Positions 1-9,187 of a stretch of DNA of 57,999 bases are shown in pieces. The stretch's first letter is position 1. Each line of letters opens with the position of its first letter. The DNA comes from a virus, in the IMG/VR virus record IMGVR_UViG_3300047560_001295, positions 1 through 57,999 of that record, one strand, 5' to 3'. The notes under the pieces are model-generated. The model worked only from the letters and a program-made list of their open reading frames with translations. It was not told where the DNA came from and ran no database searches. The translations under genes and the position numbers were made by a program.

Positions 1-889
1 AATTAACAGAAGCTCCAGTAATCGAAGAGGAAATCCCTGTACCGCCAGTTCCTCCCACTCCTCCAGAGCTAGCACTACCAGTCCCACCAGCACCGCCGCC
101 CCCGCCGCCGGATGAGGTTGCTCCAGAACCACCAGCAGAGCCTTGTCCAGCAGTCCCACTTCCGGCTGAGGTCGTAGACCCGCCGCCACCGCCACCGCCC
201 GAGCCTCCCGATGTTCCGTTAGTACTACTATATCCGCCACCCGTACCGCCGCCAATGGATGTTACAGTACCTAAAGAAGAGCTTATTACGCTGTTTGACC
301 CGTTGGAGGAGCTACCTCCAGCGCCAACAGTTATTGTGTAAACCGTTTGGGTATATAAAGTAAAACTTGCCGATTGTAGTACACCACCAGCACCGCCGCC
401 GCCCGCTATACCTCCACCACCGCCCGCGACAACAAGATAGGAACTTGAATATGGCTGCGAGAGGTAGTTTGTATTCCCAATAGCTATATCGACCCAACCT
501 TGCGTCGAATCGACGTAGACCAAAGTAATAGATGCTCTGCTTGTCGAAACAATCGCGTTAACCACACTGCCATTGATCTTCCCGCCATTTGGATTGACCG
601 TAATGTTATTAGAAGCGGCTGTGCCAGCATAATCGAACACATTGATCTGTTGGCCGGGGGTAGGGGATGCCGGAAGCGTTACCGTTACCGGACCAGTAGT
701 CGTATTGACGGGGTAACTATTCCAAGCGGCAGCAGTAAAGTTCGCTGTTTGAACAGAAGCCTGTTTGAAAGCCAGCACTATGGCCCCATCGACCGACGGT
801 ACAGAAACGGTTGAGTTTACTGCGGTATCTGTACCGGTGAGAGTGGTTGATCCACCAGACGGCAGTAAGAACTTAACAGCCCCGCTCAT
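1..889 (-). CDS. Gly-rich tail fibre/adhesin, N-terminal part (continues at right end)
   Basis: These are the first 296 codons of a gene that runs off the left end and resumes at base 57999. Joined across the ends, the frame stays open and gives a 375-aa protein. Residues 1-150 are beta-rich and include [19 protein letters not shown], which is almost identical in the neighbouring paralogue at 1254-2492. From about residue 155 the protein becomes very Gly-rich, with runs of five to seven Gly, as in polyglycine-II adhesin tips such as phage S16 gp38 (family knowledge). The ATG overlaps the upstream stop as ATGA. A role in receptor binding is inferred from composition and from the surrounding fibre genes. 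Confidence 0.85.
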   Translation of the reverse strand, partial: MSGAVKFLLPSGGSTTLTGTDTAVNSTVSVPSVDGAIVLAFKQASVQTANFTAAAWNSYPVNTTTGPVTVTLPASPTPGQQINVFDYAGTAASNNITVNPNGGKINGSVVNAIVSTSRASITLVYVDSTQGWVDIAIGNTNYLSQPYSSSYLVVAGGGGGIAGGGGAGGVLQSASFTLYTQTVYTITVGAGGSSSNGSNSVISSSLGTVTSIGGGTGGGYSSTNGTSGGSGGGGGGGSTTSAGSGTAGQGSAGGSGATSSGGGGGGAGGTGSASSGGVGGTGGTGISSSITGASVN

Positions 890-1257
890 TGTTCAACCCA
901 AGTCAGTGTCGATTCGTCCCACGCGTAGTGTTTTCCGTCCTCGGGATAAGCTACAGGTGCTTCCCACAACCAAGTCGTTTCGTTCAATGTCCAGCTTGGA
1001 AAAGGTCTTGGCGGGTAAAAGACATCATTAGTGTGGTCATAAGTGAAACCAATGCCAGCGTAATTACCTCGAAGAGCTTTACTTTGGTCAGCTGACGGTT
1101 CTCCGGTTTCAGTACTATAGTGAACATTTCCGCGAGTATTGTACGATGTTTGAATCCATGTGCCGGGGGAAGAATCGATGAAAGATTCAAAGAATTCTGC
1201 TTCAGCGACAATGACTTGAATGACTTTTCCGTCGAGGACTTTTGCGTAATGGCTCAT
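886..1257 (-). CDS. Conserved phage virion-associated small protein
   Basis: The protein is 123 aa and starts [19 protein letters not shown]. It has many aromatic residues in its second half (YDHTNDVFYPPRPFPSW). I recall this type of protein as common near tail-fibre genes in cyanophages and other aquatic myoviruses, where its function is unknown. Both ends overlap neighbouring fibre genes as ATGA, so it is translated with them and is probably a fibre-associated structural or assembly protein. There is no signal peptide or membrane segment. The placement among fibres is seen directly; the role is inferred. Confidence 0.8.
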   Translation of the reverse strand: MSHYAKVLDGKVIQVIVAEAEFFESFIDSSPGTWIQTSYNTRGNVHYSTETGEPSADQSKALRGNYAGIGFTYDHTNDVFYPPRPFPSWTLNETTWLWEAPVAYPEDGKHYAWDESTLTWVEQ

Positions 1258-2492
1258 GCTGTGTAGCTCCCTGAAGAAGTGAACTTAATAATGGTGTTTG
1301 AACCAGAGGTTGTAACCGTCGGGGAACCTGTGGTTATTCCTGAGTAAGCGATTGTTGGTACAGAGAGGATGACGACACCCGAGCCGCCTGAACCTCCGGC
1401 CATGGATGATTGGACAGCTGCCCCACCACCGCCACCTGTGTTCGCTGTTCCATTATTTCCGGCAGTACCGCCGCCGCCACCACTACCGCTACCACCACCA
1501 GAAGCGGTGCCGCCACCGCCGCAATAATAAACCGCAGATCCAGTAATGGAACTTGAAATTCCGACGCCACCGTAAGCAGTTGCCCCCGAACCACCGGCAC
1601 CACCGGCACCGCCACCACCACCACCAGTGCGGTAAGTAACATTGTCCGATGATCCAGCCCCGCCGCTATTGCCTTGTCCACTTGTACCTGAACCTCCAGC
1701 TGACGCGCCTCCATTGGAGCATCCACCACCACCACCAGACCCACCGCTGCCGCCTGCTTGATTGGTTGAACCTGCTCCACCATAGCCTCCAGCTAAAGCG
1801 GTTAAACTCAAGCCTGTTGTGTTATTACCGGGACTTCCATTATTACCATTACCTGCACCGACGCTACCACCAGCACCAACTACAAAAGAATAATTAGTAC
1901 CAACAGAAAGGGTCGATGTCCCAGTCAACAATCCGCCTGCGCCACCCGCACCGCCGGAGCCACTACTATAACTAGCACCACCACCCCCACCAGCCGCGAT
2001 GAGATATGAAATTGAATAAGCTTGCGGGAGATATGTGGCATTCCCGATTGCGACATCAACCCATCCTTGAGTCGCATCAGCATAAGCTAAAGTCACTGAT
2101 GCGCGGACCGCTGAAACAGTCGCAATAGCACCAGAGCCATGGATCTTACTACCGTTCGGATTGATCGTAATGTTATTGGTCGCAGCCGTTCCCGCATAGT
2201 CGAACACATTGATCTGTTGGCCGGGGGTAGGGGATGCAGGGAGTGTAACAGTAACAGCACCTGAGGCCGTATTGACCGGATAGGAATTTCCCGCAACCGC
2301 TGTAAAATTTGCCGTCTGAACCGATTGAAGTAGTAAATTGCCGCCTGACACCCAAGCAGAACCGTTCCACGTTTCAACACTGGCTATGGTACTGTTGTAT
2401 CCTTGTTGTCCCGGAGTTGGAGATGCCGGACGCGTAGCCGTAGTCCAAGTAGCATTTCCAATCCCGTTAGTACCGGAAAGCGTCAGTGTCAT
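1254..2492 (-). CDS. Gly-rich tail fibre/adhesin (paralogue of the end-spanning gene)
   Basis: This 412-aa protein has three parts. Residues 1-170 are beta-rich, with [11 protein letters not shown] and a second [15 protein letters not shown] motif. A long Gly/Ser/Ala-rich region follows at about 170-385, with short GGGGG and GGSGG blocks. A C-terminal strand motif ([15 protein letters not shown]) closes it. Domain order and sequence match the end-spanning gene, so the pair is a duplication. The Gly-rich blocks suggest a polyglycine-II sandwich with variable loops that contact the host surface (family inference). The gene is coupled to both neighbours by ATGA overlaps. Confidence 0.85.
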   Translation of the reverse strand: MTLTLSGTNGIGNATWTTATRPASPTPGQQGYNSTIASVETWNGSAWVSGGNLLLQSVQTANFTAVAGNSYPVNTASGAVTVTLPASPTPGQQINVFDYAGTAATNNITINPNGSKIHGSGAIATVSAVRASVTLAYADATQGWVDVAIGNATYLPQAYSISYLIAAGGGGGASYSSGSGGAGGAGGLLTGTSTLSVGTNYSFVVGAGGSVGAGNGNNGSPGNNTTGLSLTALAGGYGGAGSTNQAGGSGGSGGGGGCSNGGASAGGSGTSGQGNSGGAGSSDNVTYRTGGGGGGAGGAGGSGATAYGGVGISSSITGSAVYYCGGGGTASGGGSGSGGGGGTAGNNGTANTGGGGGAAVQSSMAGGSGGSGVVILSVPTIAYSGITTGSPTVTTSGSNTIIKFTSSGSYTA

Positions 2493-5044
2493 AAGATCAC
2501 CCAGATAGAATTAGCGGCTATAGTCACGGTTACCCCATCAGCGATACTTATTGGCCCGGCTGACATAGCGTTATTGCCGGAGGCTATGGTGCAATTGCTG
2601 GTTATTGTATTCGCGTTAACCACAATACCATTTGAAGCCGTTAATTGAGGTGCTACCAATTCGCCAGTTAATGGTGTGTATTTAAGTTTCGCCAGATTGA
2701 TTTTACTGGTGGAAACAGGCCCAGTTGCTCCAACAAATACTGGATACAGCGCTGTCGCTGTTGAATTGTCATCAGAGACTGTCGAGTATAACCCCGTGGG
2801 TCCGGTCGCCCCGGCTGGGCCAGTCGCGCCAACCGGTCCTGTTGCTCCTGTTAATCCAGTAGGTCCTGTAGCACCAGTAAGCCCAGTAGGTCCAGTCGCA
2901 CCAGCTGGCCCCACAGAACCTGTAAGTCCAGTAGGCCCTGTTGCCCCGGTTAATCCGGTCGCTCCGACTGGGCCAGTCGCGCCGATAGGACCGGTTGCGC
3001 CGATAGGACCGGTTGCTCCAGTTGCGCCAGTAGGCCCAAGCTGCGTGTAAAGAACTTGTTGAACTGAAACTATAACGCCCGGCGCCACCGGCCCAACACT
3101 CGGTGTTACTGTGGGAATACGGATTGCGGTATTGTCCGTTGCCCACATTAACTGAATGTAATCCCCGGCCAATAACTGCAACGTCATCGGTACTGTAACG
3201 ATTACAAATCCCGGAACACCACCATGCGAGTTTGGAACTGATACATCACTACTGCTGTCTGCGATATCTCCGGTCGCTCCAGTATCGTTTTTACGGAACC
3301 ACAGTAACCCATTGTGGATTTGAGTGTCCGTATTTTCGAACATTACGGATGCATTAATCGTATAGATACCGGCGTTTGCAAAAGTAATACGATTACTCGA
3401 CACAATAGAAACACCATTGCTGTTTGGGTCGGTGTTGCTAATGTTTATCGAATAAGCTGTATTTGTTGCTGCTGCCGATTGGTTTGTTGTATCGTAAAAA
3501 GCACCCCAATAACCATACGCACCACCAGCTCCGGTAGGACCCGTAGCCCCGGTGGCGCCCGTAACACCGACTCCAGTTGGACCGGTAACGCCAGTGGGTC
3601 CAGTAGGCCCAGCAATTCCTTGAGGCCCTGTGGCCCCGATAGGGCCTGTGGCTCCAGCCGGCCCGGTGGCTCCGGTTAAACCGGTGGCCCCAGTTAAACC
3701 TGTAGCCCCGACAGGTCCTGTTGCACCAACAGGCCCAGTTGCGCCAACATCTCCCTGAATTCCTTGCGGACCAGTAGCTCCCGTTAATCCGGTTGGCCCG
3801 GTAGCACCAACGTCTCCCTGTGGGCCTGTAGCCCCTGTTAATCCGGTAGGGCCGGTAGCTCCGACGGGACCTTGCGGGCCGGTAGGGCCAGTTGCACCAA
3901 CATCACCCTGTATACCTTGAGGCCCCGTAGCGCCGACAGGGCCTGTTGCACCGGTAGGTCCATCAACACCCTGCGCACCGGATGGGCCAGTCGGGCCGAT
4001 ATCACCTTGCGGACCCGTCGCCCCGGTCGGCCCATCTAATCCAGCCGGGCCAGTAGCTCCAGCTGGCCCAGTAGGCCCGACGATACTACCGACGTCATCC
4101 CACGCTAATCCAGTCCAGACCCAAAGATGACCGGTATCAGAAGTGATATAGCCATCGCCGGGTAGATTTCCGACAGTTGGTAAATCACTAGATGTTGGAA
4201 CTGAACCTTTGATTGTTATTGAAGTCCCTTGTGGGCCGGTAGCGCCCGTAGGCCCTGTGGGGCCGGTCGACCCCGACGGACCTGTTGCACCGGTAGCGCC
4301 TGTTGCACCTGATGGACCAGTCGGGCCTACGTCACCGGCGATTCCGGATGGGCCAGTAGCACCTGCGGGTCCTACGTCTCCTTGTGGGCCAGATGGGCCA
4401 GTAGCCCCGACGGCGCCCTGTAAACCACTAGGCCCAGTAGCTCCAATAGCTCCTTCAGGTCCTGTGGGACCTTGAACCCCGGATGGACCGGTTGCGCCAA
4501 CATCTCCCTGTAAGCCCTGTGGTCCAGTTGCTCCAACATCTCCCTGTGGTCCTGTTGCTCCAACATTACCTTGAATCCCTTGTGGACCGGTTGAACCAGT
4601 TGGCCCAATTTCGCCGATAGGACCCGTAGCGCCGGATGGACCGCTTGGACCAATGGGGCCTGTCGCACCACTGGGACCGGTAGGACCTATCTCACCCTGA
4701 ATCCCACTGGGTCCGGTAGCCCCAGTAGGTCCAGCTGGTCCATCGTTACCCTGCGGGCCGGTCGGACCAGTCGGCCCCGGAATCGTCGAAGCAGGCCCTG
4801 TGGGTCCTCGAACGTTGCCTGCGTCAAAAAGAACCCCATCATTACGCTCGATGTAAAGGTCATCGCCTTCGACGTAAGCATTTTGAATACCAGTTTCCAG
4901 CGCTAAAGCGGCAGAGGCCGCGGCTTGTTCCGCATATACTTTAGCCGCTAGTGCTCCGCCGAGGTCTTCAGCTCCGACAATAACGACAGCGGTTCTATAT
5001 TCTGGGAATACATCGACAGTATAAAGCGGAGTAACTTCAATCAT
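2489..5044 (-). CDS. Collagen-like tail fibre with internal C1q-like domain
   Basis: This 851-aa fibre is mostly Gly-X-Y triplets ([12 protein letters not shown]), giving a predicted collagen triple helix. The first 90 residues are a non-collagen attachment region. Near residue 280 there is a small module ([13 protein letters not shown]...GHLWVW) also found in both spike proteins. At about 555-690 the triplets are interrupted by a globular domain ([32 protein letters not shown]) with a C1q/TNF-like jelly-roll pattern. More triplets and a C-terminal cap follow. It ends by overlapping the adhesin start (ATGA). Probably a long trimeric fibre shaft. Confidence 0.85.
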   Translation of the reverse strand: MIEVTPLYTVDVFPEYRTAVVIVGAEDLGGALAAKVYAEQAAASAALALETGIQNAYVEGDDLYIERNDGVLFDAGNVRGPTGPASTIPGPTGPTGPQGNDGPAGPTGATGPSGIQGEIGPTGPSGATGPIGPSGPSGATGPIGEIGPTGSTGPQGIQGNVGATGPQGDVGATGPQGLQGDVGATGPSGVQGPTGPEGAIGATGPSGLQGAVGATGPSGPQGDVGPAGATGPSGIAGDVGPTGPSGATGATGATGPSGSTGPTGPTGATGPQGTSITIKGSVPTSSDLPTVGNLPGDGYITSDTGHLWVWTGLAWDDVGSIVGPTGPAGATGPAGLDGPTGATGPQGDIGPTGPSGAQGVDGPTGATGPVGATGPQGIQGDVGATGPTGPQGPVGATGPTGLTGATGPQGDVGATGPTGLTGATGPQGIQGDVGATGPVGATGPVGATGLTGATGLTGATGPAGATGPIGATGPQGIAGPTGPTGVTGPTGVGVTGATGATGPTGAGGAYGYWGAFYDTTNQSAAATNTAYSINISNTDPNSNGVSIVSSNRITFANAGIYTINASVMFENTDTQIHNGLLWFRKNDTGATGDIADSSSDVSVPNSHGGVPGFVIVTVPMTLQLLAGDYIQLMWATDNTAIRIPTVTPSVGPVAPGVIVSVQQVLYTQLGPTGATGATGPIGATGPIGATGPVGATGLTGATGPTGLTGSVGPAGATGPTGLTGATGPTGLTGATGPVGATGPAGATGPTGLYSTVSDDNSTATALYPVFVGATGPVSTSKINLAKLKYTPLTGELVAPQLTASNGIVVNANTITSNCTIASGNNAMSAGPISIADGVTVTIAANSIWVIL

Positions 5045-5402
5045 GCGTTTCCCCAGTCTCTACCGGAAGCACTACAGTCTGAGAACTAACAATCTGACCG
5101 TCAATAAAGAACTTGATATCCATGTGGCAAAACTCAGAGGGCCAGTCCATGGTGTCGACTGGTGCCGCAGACAAAGTAAAAGTGCCCGGGCTTGACGTCT
5201 GGTCTCCTTTAACCACAGTAAGTTCTTGGACCAATTCCCCGGCCATCGAGCGGATCATCGAGCGGATGAGAACTCCCGTCAGATTTTCAGGTACGCCAGA
5301 GGAGTCCTTTTTAATGCAACCAAGAAGAAAGGTGTCCCCAATCTTAAAAGGTGGCAGTTCTGGAAAGTTATCTGTACCGAGGTACTCTTGACGCATTGTC
5401 AT
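5037..5402 (-). CDS. Small head/fibre-region structural protein, unknown
   Basis: The protein is about 121 aa from the ATG at 5402 ([19 protein letters not shown]). A second ATG lies two codons on, and the frame is open further upstream, so the start is uncertain. The sequence reads as one beta-rich domain ([26 protein letters not shown]), like small phage proteins that carry an extended Ig-type fold. It overlaps the preceding connector gene by about 35 bases and the collagen fibre start by 8. It lies at the boundary between head-completion and fibre genes; a baseplate or fibre adaptor role is possible but unproven. Confidence 0.65.
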   Translation of the reverse strand: MTMRQEYLGTDNFPELPPFKIGDTFLLGCIKKDSSGVPENLTGVLIRSMIRSMAGELVQELTVVKGDQTSSPGTFTLSAAPVDTMDWPSEFCHMDIKFFIDGQIVSSQTVVLPVETGETHD

Positions 5403-5766
5403 TTCGGTCCATGCTCTCGCAAATAGCTTCGTAAAATCCCTCACCGAACTTCGGATACGGGTCCAGATGCCGAACTAAAAAATGGTTGCCATTCAAAATA
5501 ATAACATCCGGTTGGTATCCCGGAACCTGCCCGTGCAGAGGAAATTTCGTAATAAAAGAAATGGTGCTCGTCATAACTTCGAAATCATCATGTCTTTCAA
5601 GGTCATTCGGATGGTCTCTGGTTTGGACCCCGATGACGTTGTGGTAAGCTGTTTCCTTCAGTTGGGAACGGCCGTGTTCGTCGATGATTTCCTGACGGCG
5701 AATTACGGTAACTCGAGTAGCAAAATCCGGATCAAGTAAAACATCCGAAACATTTAACAGTGGCAT
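5368..5766 (-). CDS. Head-tail connector / head-closure-like protein
   Basis: The 132-aa protein (MPLLNVSDVLLDPDFATRVT) has the size and beta-strand pattern of head-closure proteins in siphovirus and myovirus neck modules (VTVIRRQEIIDEHGR, HGQVPGYQPDVIILNG, FLVRHLDPY). It follows the DUF4054 adaptor and the HK97-gp10-like gene, the usual place for such a protein. The start shares one base with the upstream stop (TAATG). Assignment rests mainly on position and length; no catalytic motif is present. Confidence 0.6.
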   Translation of the reverse strand: MPLLNVSDVLLDPDFATRVTVIRRQEIIDEHGRSQLKETAYHNVIGVQTRDHPNDLERHDDFEVMTSTISFITKFPLHGQVPGYQPDVIILNGNHFLVRHLDPYPKFGEGFYEAICESMDRNDNASRVPRYR

Positions 5767-6317
5767 CAGCGTTTCCGGATAACGTAATTGATACTATTTC
5801 TAAGCTGACCAGTTTGAATAAGAGGTTTCGCTGTTGCAGTTGAAGGTTCGTTTCCTTCTGCCCGACTTTCGAGTTCAGCTTTCGCCCCTTTTGCAGCTTT
5901 TCCTGATCTAATTCGTGCTTTTAACGTAGAATCAGCGAGCGGCGGTGGAATACCTTGGTTAATTATAGCGCGGATGCTCCGCTGGGCAATGAGCCCGGCT
6001 TCGTGGAGGGCGATATTTAAGGCGTCGGAGTTTCCATCTAAAGCTCTTAGAGCCCCGCGGAGAAAAGCTTTTGCCACGGAGGCCTTAGCCGCCTGAATGC
6101 CGGGCCTCATAAATGGTCGAGCTGGGATATTAGCTGCGGGTGACCCATTGTCATGAATATAAGCTAATGTCGCGTTATTCATTTCCCGCGAACCAACTTC
6201 TTTACGGTCTGCCGTTTCTTGTGGTACACCAACTAAAACATCAGCCGATGCCAGCTCTTTAAGCTGTTTCATCAGCTGAGGTAAATTATCCGTCACCTTT
6301 TCGAGTGACGTAGCCAT
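5766..6317 (-). CDS. HK97 gp10-like / virion morphogenesis neck protein
   Basis: The 183-aa protein starts at the ATG just after the upstream stop (MATSLEKVTDNLPQL); an in-frame extension to 6377 would overlap the DUF4054 gene and is less likely. It contains the pattern NATLAYIHDNGSPAANIPAR followed by PFMRPGI, characteristic of neck or tail-completion proteins (HK97 gp10, Mu gpG-like virion morphogenesis). A second half rich in Ala, Arg and Lys (TGQLRNSINYVIRKR) matches their usual C-terminus. Its place in the head-completion block supports a role in joining head and tail. Confidence 0.75.
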   Translation of the reverse strand: MATSLEKVTDNLPQLMKQLKELASADVLVGVPQETADRKEVGSREMNNATLAYIHDNGSPAANIPARPFMRPGIQAAKASVAKAFLRGALRALDGNSDALNIALHEAGLIAQRSIRAIINQGIPPPLADSTLKARIRSGKAAKGAKAELESRAEGNEPSTATAKPLIQTGQLRNSINYVIRKR

Positions 6318-6318
6318 A

Positions 6319-6792
6319 TTAGTTTCCGAAAGTGGTGAACCCGGGCATGGTGTCTGGACCGGGCCATGCCGGGCCATTTAATGGAGGTGTATACCCAGCA
6401 CCGAGTTGAATAGGACCGGTCCCGAAAATGTTGACCATCCAAATGAATCGCGTTCCGTAATTGGTCAGATTCCAGTGACCAGCTCCCGGTTCCGTTCCAG
6501 CCCCGGTATCGTAGCTGATAGATACTTTGTCCACAGACTTACTAGAGACGGGTCCGCCGACTCCCATACCGGGAATACCGCCTGAGCTGGACTCCAGCAG
6601 GCTTCGAGCTTCGAGCGCGATAAAATGAGCGGTGAACAAGGAAGCGCCCATATCAATTTCATTCATCCAGCGGCCGGGATTAAGCATCCGGTAGGCGAAG
6701 TTGAGCCAGAACTGAATTCCAGAGGTCGGATACGTCAGAGTATTCGAAAACTCTGGAAAATTGATCCTAAACTGTTCTACCGTCAGGGCCAT
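6319..6792 (-). CDS. DUF4054 head-tail adaptor
   Basis: The 157-aa protein begins MALTVEQFRINFPEF and carries the DUF4054 signatures: an N-terminal helical part with TYPTSGIQFWLNFAYRML, then SSKSVDKVSISYDTGAGTEP, then a Trp-rich end around WNLTNYGTRFIWMV. DUF4054 proteins sit next to the major capsid gene in many myoviruses and are taken to be the adaptor ring below the portal (family knowledge). It is preceded by a short gap and followed within two bases by the gp10-like gene. Confidence 0.85.
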   Translation of the reverse strand: MALTVEQFRINFPEFSNTLTYPTSGIQFWLNFAYRMLNPGRWMNEIDMGASLFTAHFIALEARSLLESSSGGIPGMGVGGPVSSKSVDKVSISYDTGAGTEPGAGHWNLTNYGTRFIWMVNIFGTGPIQLGAGYTPPLNGPAWPGPDTMPGFTTFGN

Positions 6793-6805
6793 TGGATGCT
6801 CCTAT

Positions 6806-7414
6806 TTAAATGGTTTCCTTACCAGCATTAGCCATAGCCTGTTCAAAGGTTTCGAATGCTGGAGCTAGGCTTTTCAGAGCGGCTTTCAGTTTCTCGTCGG
6901 TGAGCTTACCTTCGAGACTTTCGGCGGCATGCTCAAGCTCTTCGAACTGAATCTGAAGGTGGGCCAAAAGAGCTCGAAAAGTAGCCACTTCTGAATCGGC
7001 ATCCTTGCTTTTGTAATCCGGAAAAGGGTCTACAAAAGTCTTGATTCTATCTCGATCGACGGGCTGTGTATGCCCATCTGGAAATTCAACATTGTATAGA
7101 TTAGATCCCTGATAGGTCTTGACCTTAATCCTTGTCCCAGCCGGATATGAACCTCCACCGACTTTAGGAACGGTGCGGATAAGCATGGCCACAGTGTCAG
7201 CATCTTTTACACCAAGGCTTTTCAATTCGCCGCGAAGCTGTTTCAGCTTTTCGGCCGTCTTTGCTTTTTCCTGAAGCGGAGCACTGCCAGTGTAAGCGTT
7301 CATCCGGCCTTCGAGGCGTTTGATCTCTGCCTTGACTTGAGAAATACGGTTCTCAGATGAATTAGCATCACGCGCTTTACGAAGACGAAGATGGATGTGG
7401 ACATGCTTAGTCAT
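6806..7414 (-). CDS. Unknown head-module protein with His-rich leader and coiled coils
   Basis: The 202-aa protein is of unknown function. Its first residues (MTKHVHIHLRLRKARDA) form an alternating His strand that recurs in the next gene and inside the scaffold. Residues 22-70 are a predicted coiled coil (ISQVKAEIKRLEGRM), followed by a small SH3-like stretch around GGSYPAGTRIKVKTYQG and a C-terminal Glu/Leu-rich helix pair (FEELEHAAESLEGKL). It lies between the capsid and connector genes and is separated from the next gene by two bases. It could be a minor head or assembly protein. Confidence 0.7.
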   Translation of the reverse strand: MTKHVHIHLRLRKARDANSSENRISQVKAEIKRLEGRMNAYTGSAPLQEKAKTAEKLKQLRGELKSLGVKDADTVAMLIRTVPKVGGGSYPAGTRIKVKTYQGSNLYNVEFPDGHTQPVDRDRIKTFVDPFPDYKSKDADSEVATFRALLAHLQIQFEELEHAAESLEGKLTDEKLKAALKSLAPAFETFEQAMANAGKETI

Positions 7415-7416
7415 GA

Positions 7417-7635
7417 TTAAACCTTTTTAGAAAGAACTTGCATCATACGCATGTAAATGCCCGGGCCGCGGAAATCTCCACCAATCTTGTAGGCTTCCTG
7501 CTTTACCTTACGGGCAAAAGCTTCGCATTCAGATTTGAGCTGAGCTTCACGGGTCTTTTCATCTGGACTAATAGTACCATCTGGATTTGCATCCTTTCCC
7601 CGGCCTTTCAGATAAACATGAATGTGCTTTGCCAT
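7417..7635 (-). CDS. Small protein with HIHVY leader
   Basis: The 72-aa protein starts [17 protein letters not shown], echoing the MTKHVHIHLRLR leader of its downstream neighbour. The rest is charged and helical (EAQLKSECEAFARKVKQEAY), with a C-terminal IYMRMMQVLSKK. The ATG shares one base with the upstream stop (TAATG), which fixes the start; six codons further upstream are open but inside the neighbour. Function is unknown. Confidence 0.7.
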   Translation of the reverse strand: MAKHIHVYLKGRGKDANPDGTISPDEKTREAQLKSECEAFARKVKQEAYKIGGDFRGPGIYMRMMQVLSKKV

Positions 7636-7856
7636 TATTCGTCCCCGTAACAATGAGAATTAGCTTCCAGCTCAGCCTGACTCACCTGAGACGGGAGAGT
7701 ATCCAATTTCCCCATTTCATATTCAGGAATTGCGTCATTTGCTCGCTGGGTAGCGTAACCAATAGCCGCCGCCTGCTTCGGGTCTTTCCCGTGCTCAATT
7801 TCGGTGGCGATATTCTTTTGCAGGGCTTCTTCCGAAGCAGACTGAATTAGCGGCAT
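7635..7856 (-). CDS. Small conserved phage head-region protein
   Basis: The 73-aa protein starts [19 protein letters not shown] and continues with [18 protein letters not shown]. This N-terminal pattern (MPLIxS...A...N...E...G.P.KQA.AI.Y) occurs in many small uncharacterised phage proteins located near capsid genes. The C-terminal half is acidic. The start overlaps the upstream stop by one base. No enzymatic motif is visible. Confidence 0.75.
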   Translation of the reverse strand: MPLIQSASEEALQKNIATEIEHGKDPKQAAAIGYATQRANDAIPEYEMGKLDTLPSQVSQAELEANSHCYGDE

Positions 7857-8371
7857 TAGAAACTCCCAAGCTGTTCTGAAGCGTTTTTAAGGGCATCCCG
7901 TGCCTTGGTCAGTGCTGCAGTCTGTTCTTTGGTTAAATCGCTAAGCTTTTCCAACAAAGCGCCAAGCTCCAGCTGAGCGGAATTAGCCTTCGCCTTGATA
8001 GAGTCAAGAGCTTGCTTAGCCGGGAAACCGGTTACAGAAGCCGTATCCGGAACACCAACAATCACGGTACCACAAGCCTTACTGTACCAGCTTTCGGCGT
8101 GAGCTCTTGGCATAACTACATTGCCCGGCATATAAGTAACCCGACGATGATGGTCAAGACTAATAGTATAACGCTGAGTGACTTTCGCCACCACTAAATC
8201 TTCAGCCGGACTTTCGGTGGTATCTTCAGAAACGGAATCATCCGTTTCGGTCTCTGGTACAACCGGTTCTTCTGCGGCCGGAACTGGGGTTTCTTCTACG
8301 ATCGGGGCGGAGGTGGCTTCTTCTGCAGGTGCCTGTGCTGGAGCCTGCCACGGGGCGTCTTTCTTAGCCAT
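7856..8371 (-). CDS. Ala/Pro/Glu-rich protein of the head module
   Basis: The 171-aa protein begins at the ATG preceded by AGAGG seven bases upstream ([18 protein letters not shown]); a TTG two codons earlier is less likely. Residues 8-70 are low-complexity Ala/Pro/Glu/Thr-rich and probably disordered. A compact middle region follows ([36 protein letters not shown]), then a C-terminal helix ([19 protein letters not shown]). It directly follows the homing endonuclease gene, which probably inserted between it and the major capsid gene. A minor capsid or head-associated role is possible; I do not recognise the family. Confidence 0.65.
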   Translation of the reverse strand: MAKKDAPWQAPAQAPAEEATSAPIVEETPVPAAEEPVVPETETDDSVSEDTTESPAEDLVVAKVTQRYTISLDHHRRVTYMPGNVVMPRAHAESWYSKACGTVIVGVPDTASVTGFPAKQALDSIKAKANSAQLELGALLEKLSDLTKEQTAALTKARDALKNASEQLGSF

Positions 8372-8373
8372 GT

Positions 8374-9117
8374 TCAATCCTCTAGTTTAGGTTTCTTAAT
8401 CATACCGTAGACCCAGCCATCTGGTAAGGGTTCCCCGGCTTTCAGTTGCTTCATCTCGATTCCATCGTTAATAAATCGAGACCCCAGCTTTTTTGCGGAA
8501 GCAGTTGGGAGTTTGGTCCCTGTGTGTGCTTCTCGCATCCGTTCTTTCGTTTCTTCGGAAAACGGTGTTCTTTTCTTTCCCAGTTTAGCCTGTCGAATTT
8601 TCTCATTTCGGGCGGCTATCTGTTCTTGGGTTAAATTCTGATGTGGGTCTATTCCCCGCTTTGCTAAACCAGCCGCTTTAACCTTTTCTGAATTACGCAA
8701 CGATTCACTTAATTTGCGCCTAACTTCTTCTGAATGCGGGATTCCTTTACGATACTGGTTACCGAGGTTTTGACCCCGAAGGCTGGCGGCTATTCGGTCT
8801 CGAACTTCTTGGGTAGGATTGACTAAGCCATCACCACCAATAGTTCCGTTGACCACAGTATCGGCGTAATGCTCAATCCAATACTGTTCGCGTTCTTGCC
8901 AGTTCTCCTCAGAGACTTCCTCAAGAATCAATATCCCCGGACGAATCCCATCGTCCGTTAAACTGTTGAGCCAATGATGACGGTGGCTCTTTCTCTTTTT
9001 CTTCGCCTCGGTCAAATGTTGAATGAGACGAAATTCCGCAGTGTACTGGGTGTATCCGACATAGCGGATCACGTTCGGTTCAATACGCGGATCAAACAAT
9101 CCGTAGATAATCGCCAT
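8374..9117 (-). CDS. Free-standing GIY-YIG homing endonuclease
   Basis: The 247-aa protein starts with a GIY-YIG-type nuclease domain at about residues 1-100: IIYGLFDP, then RYVGYTQ, then a conserved Arg/His stretch and QYWIEHY. Two NUMOD3-like DNA-binding repeats follow (GIPHSEEVRRKLSESLRN and KRTPFSEETKERMREAHTG), and a C-terminal segment SRFINDGIEMKQL. This resembles Seg/mobile endonucleases of T4-like phages, which cut related phage DNA and spread their own gene. It sits alone between the major capsid gene and an accessory head gene. Its ribosome site lies in a hairpin. Confidence 0.88.
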   Translation of the reverse strand: MAIIYGLFDPRIEPNVIRYVGYTQYTAEFRLIQHLTEAKKKRKSHRHHWLNSLTDDGIRPGILILEEVSEENWQEREQYWIEHYADTVVNGTIGGDGLVNPTQEVRDRIAASLRGQNLGNQYRKGIPHSEEVRRKLSESLRNSEKVKAAGLAKRGIDPHQNLTQEQIAARNEKIRQAKLGKKRTPFSEETKERMREAHTGTKLPTASAKKLGSRFINDGIEMKQLKAGEPLPDGWVYGMIKKPKLED

Positions 9118-9123
9118 TTGGGG

Positions 9124-9154
9124 AATCTCCCTGCTTGTTTAGAACAGGGAGATT
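9124..9154 (-). promoter_or_regulatory. Hairpin sequestering the homing endonuclease ribosome site
   Basis: A perfect 10-bp inverted repeat (AATCTCCCTG / CAGGGAGATT) with an 11-base loop lies between the major capsid stop and the endonuclease ATG at 9117. In the minus-strand RNA the 3' arm contains GGGAG, the Shine-Dalgarno element nine bases before the ATG, so folding would hide it. T4 homing endonuclease genes use this kind of sequestration (known). There is no T-run, so it does not look like a terminator. Confidence 0.75.
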
Positions 9155-9187
9155 TTACCTTAGGCCCTAACGGCTTTTCAACCGTTA

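Noticed and set aside
1334-1897. Extra frames with Val/Ala-rich or His/Leu-rich products within the Gly-rich adhesin
   Set aside because: Shadows of Gly-rich codon runs in other frames, with no start signals.
2676-4475. Long plus-strand frames rich in Pro/Val/Gly opposite the collagen-like fibre
   Set aside because: They are the antisense of Gly-X-Y codons; no ribosome sites, and the minus-strand fibre explains the sequence.
2800-4800. Short regular DNA repeats resembling a CRISPR array
   Set aside because: The period is nine bases of collagen codons inside an open frame; no spacers of constant length.
9124-9154. Rho-independent terminator after the major capsid gene
   Set aside because: The stem is strong, but no T-run follows on the minus strand, and its arm holds the next gene's ribosome site.
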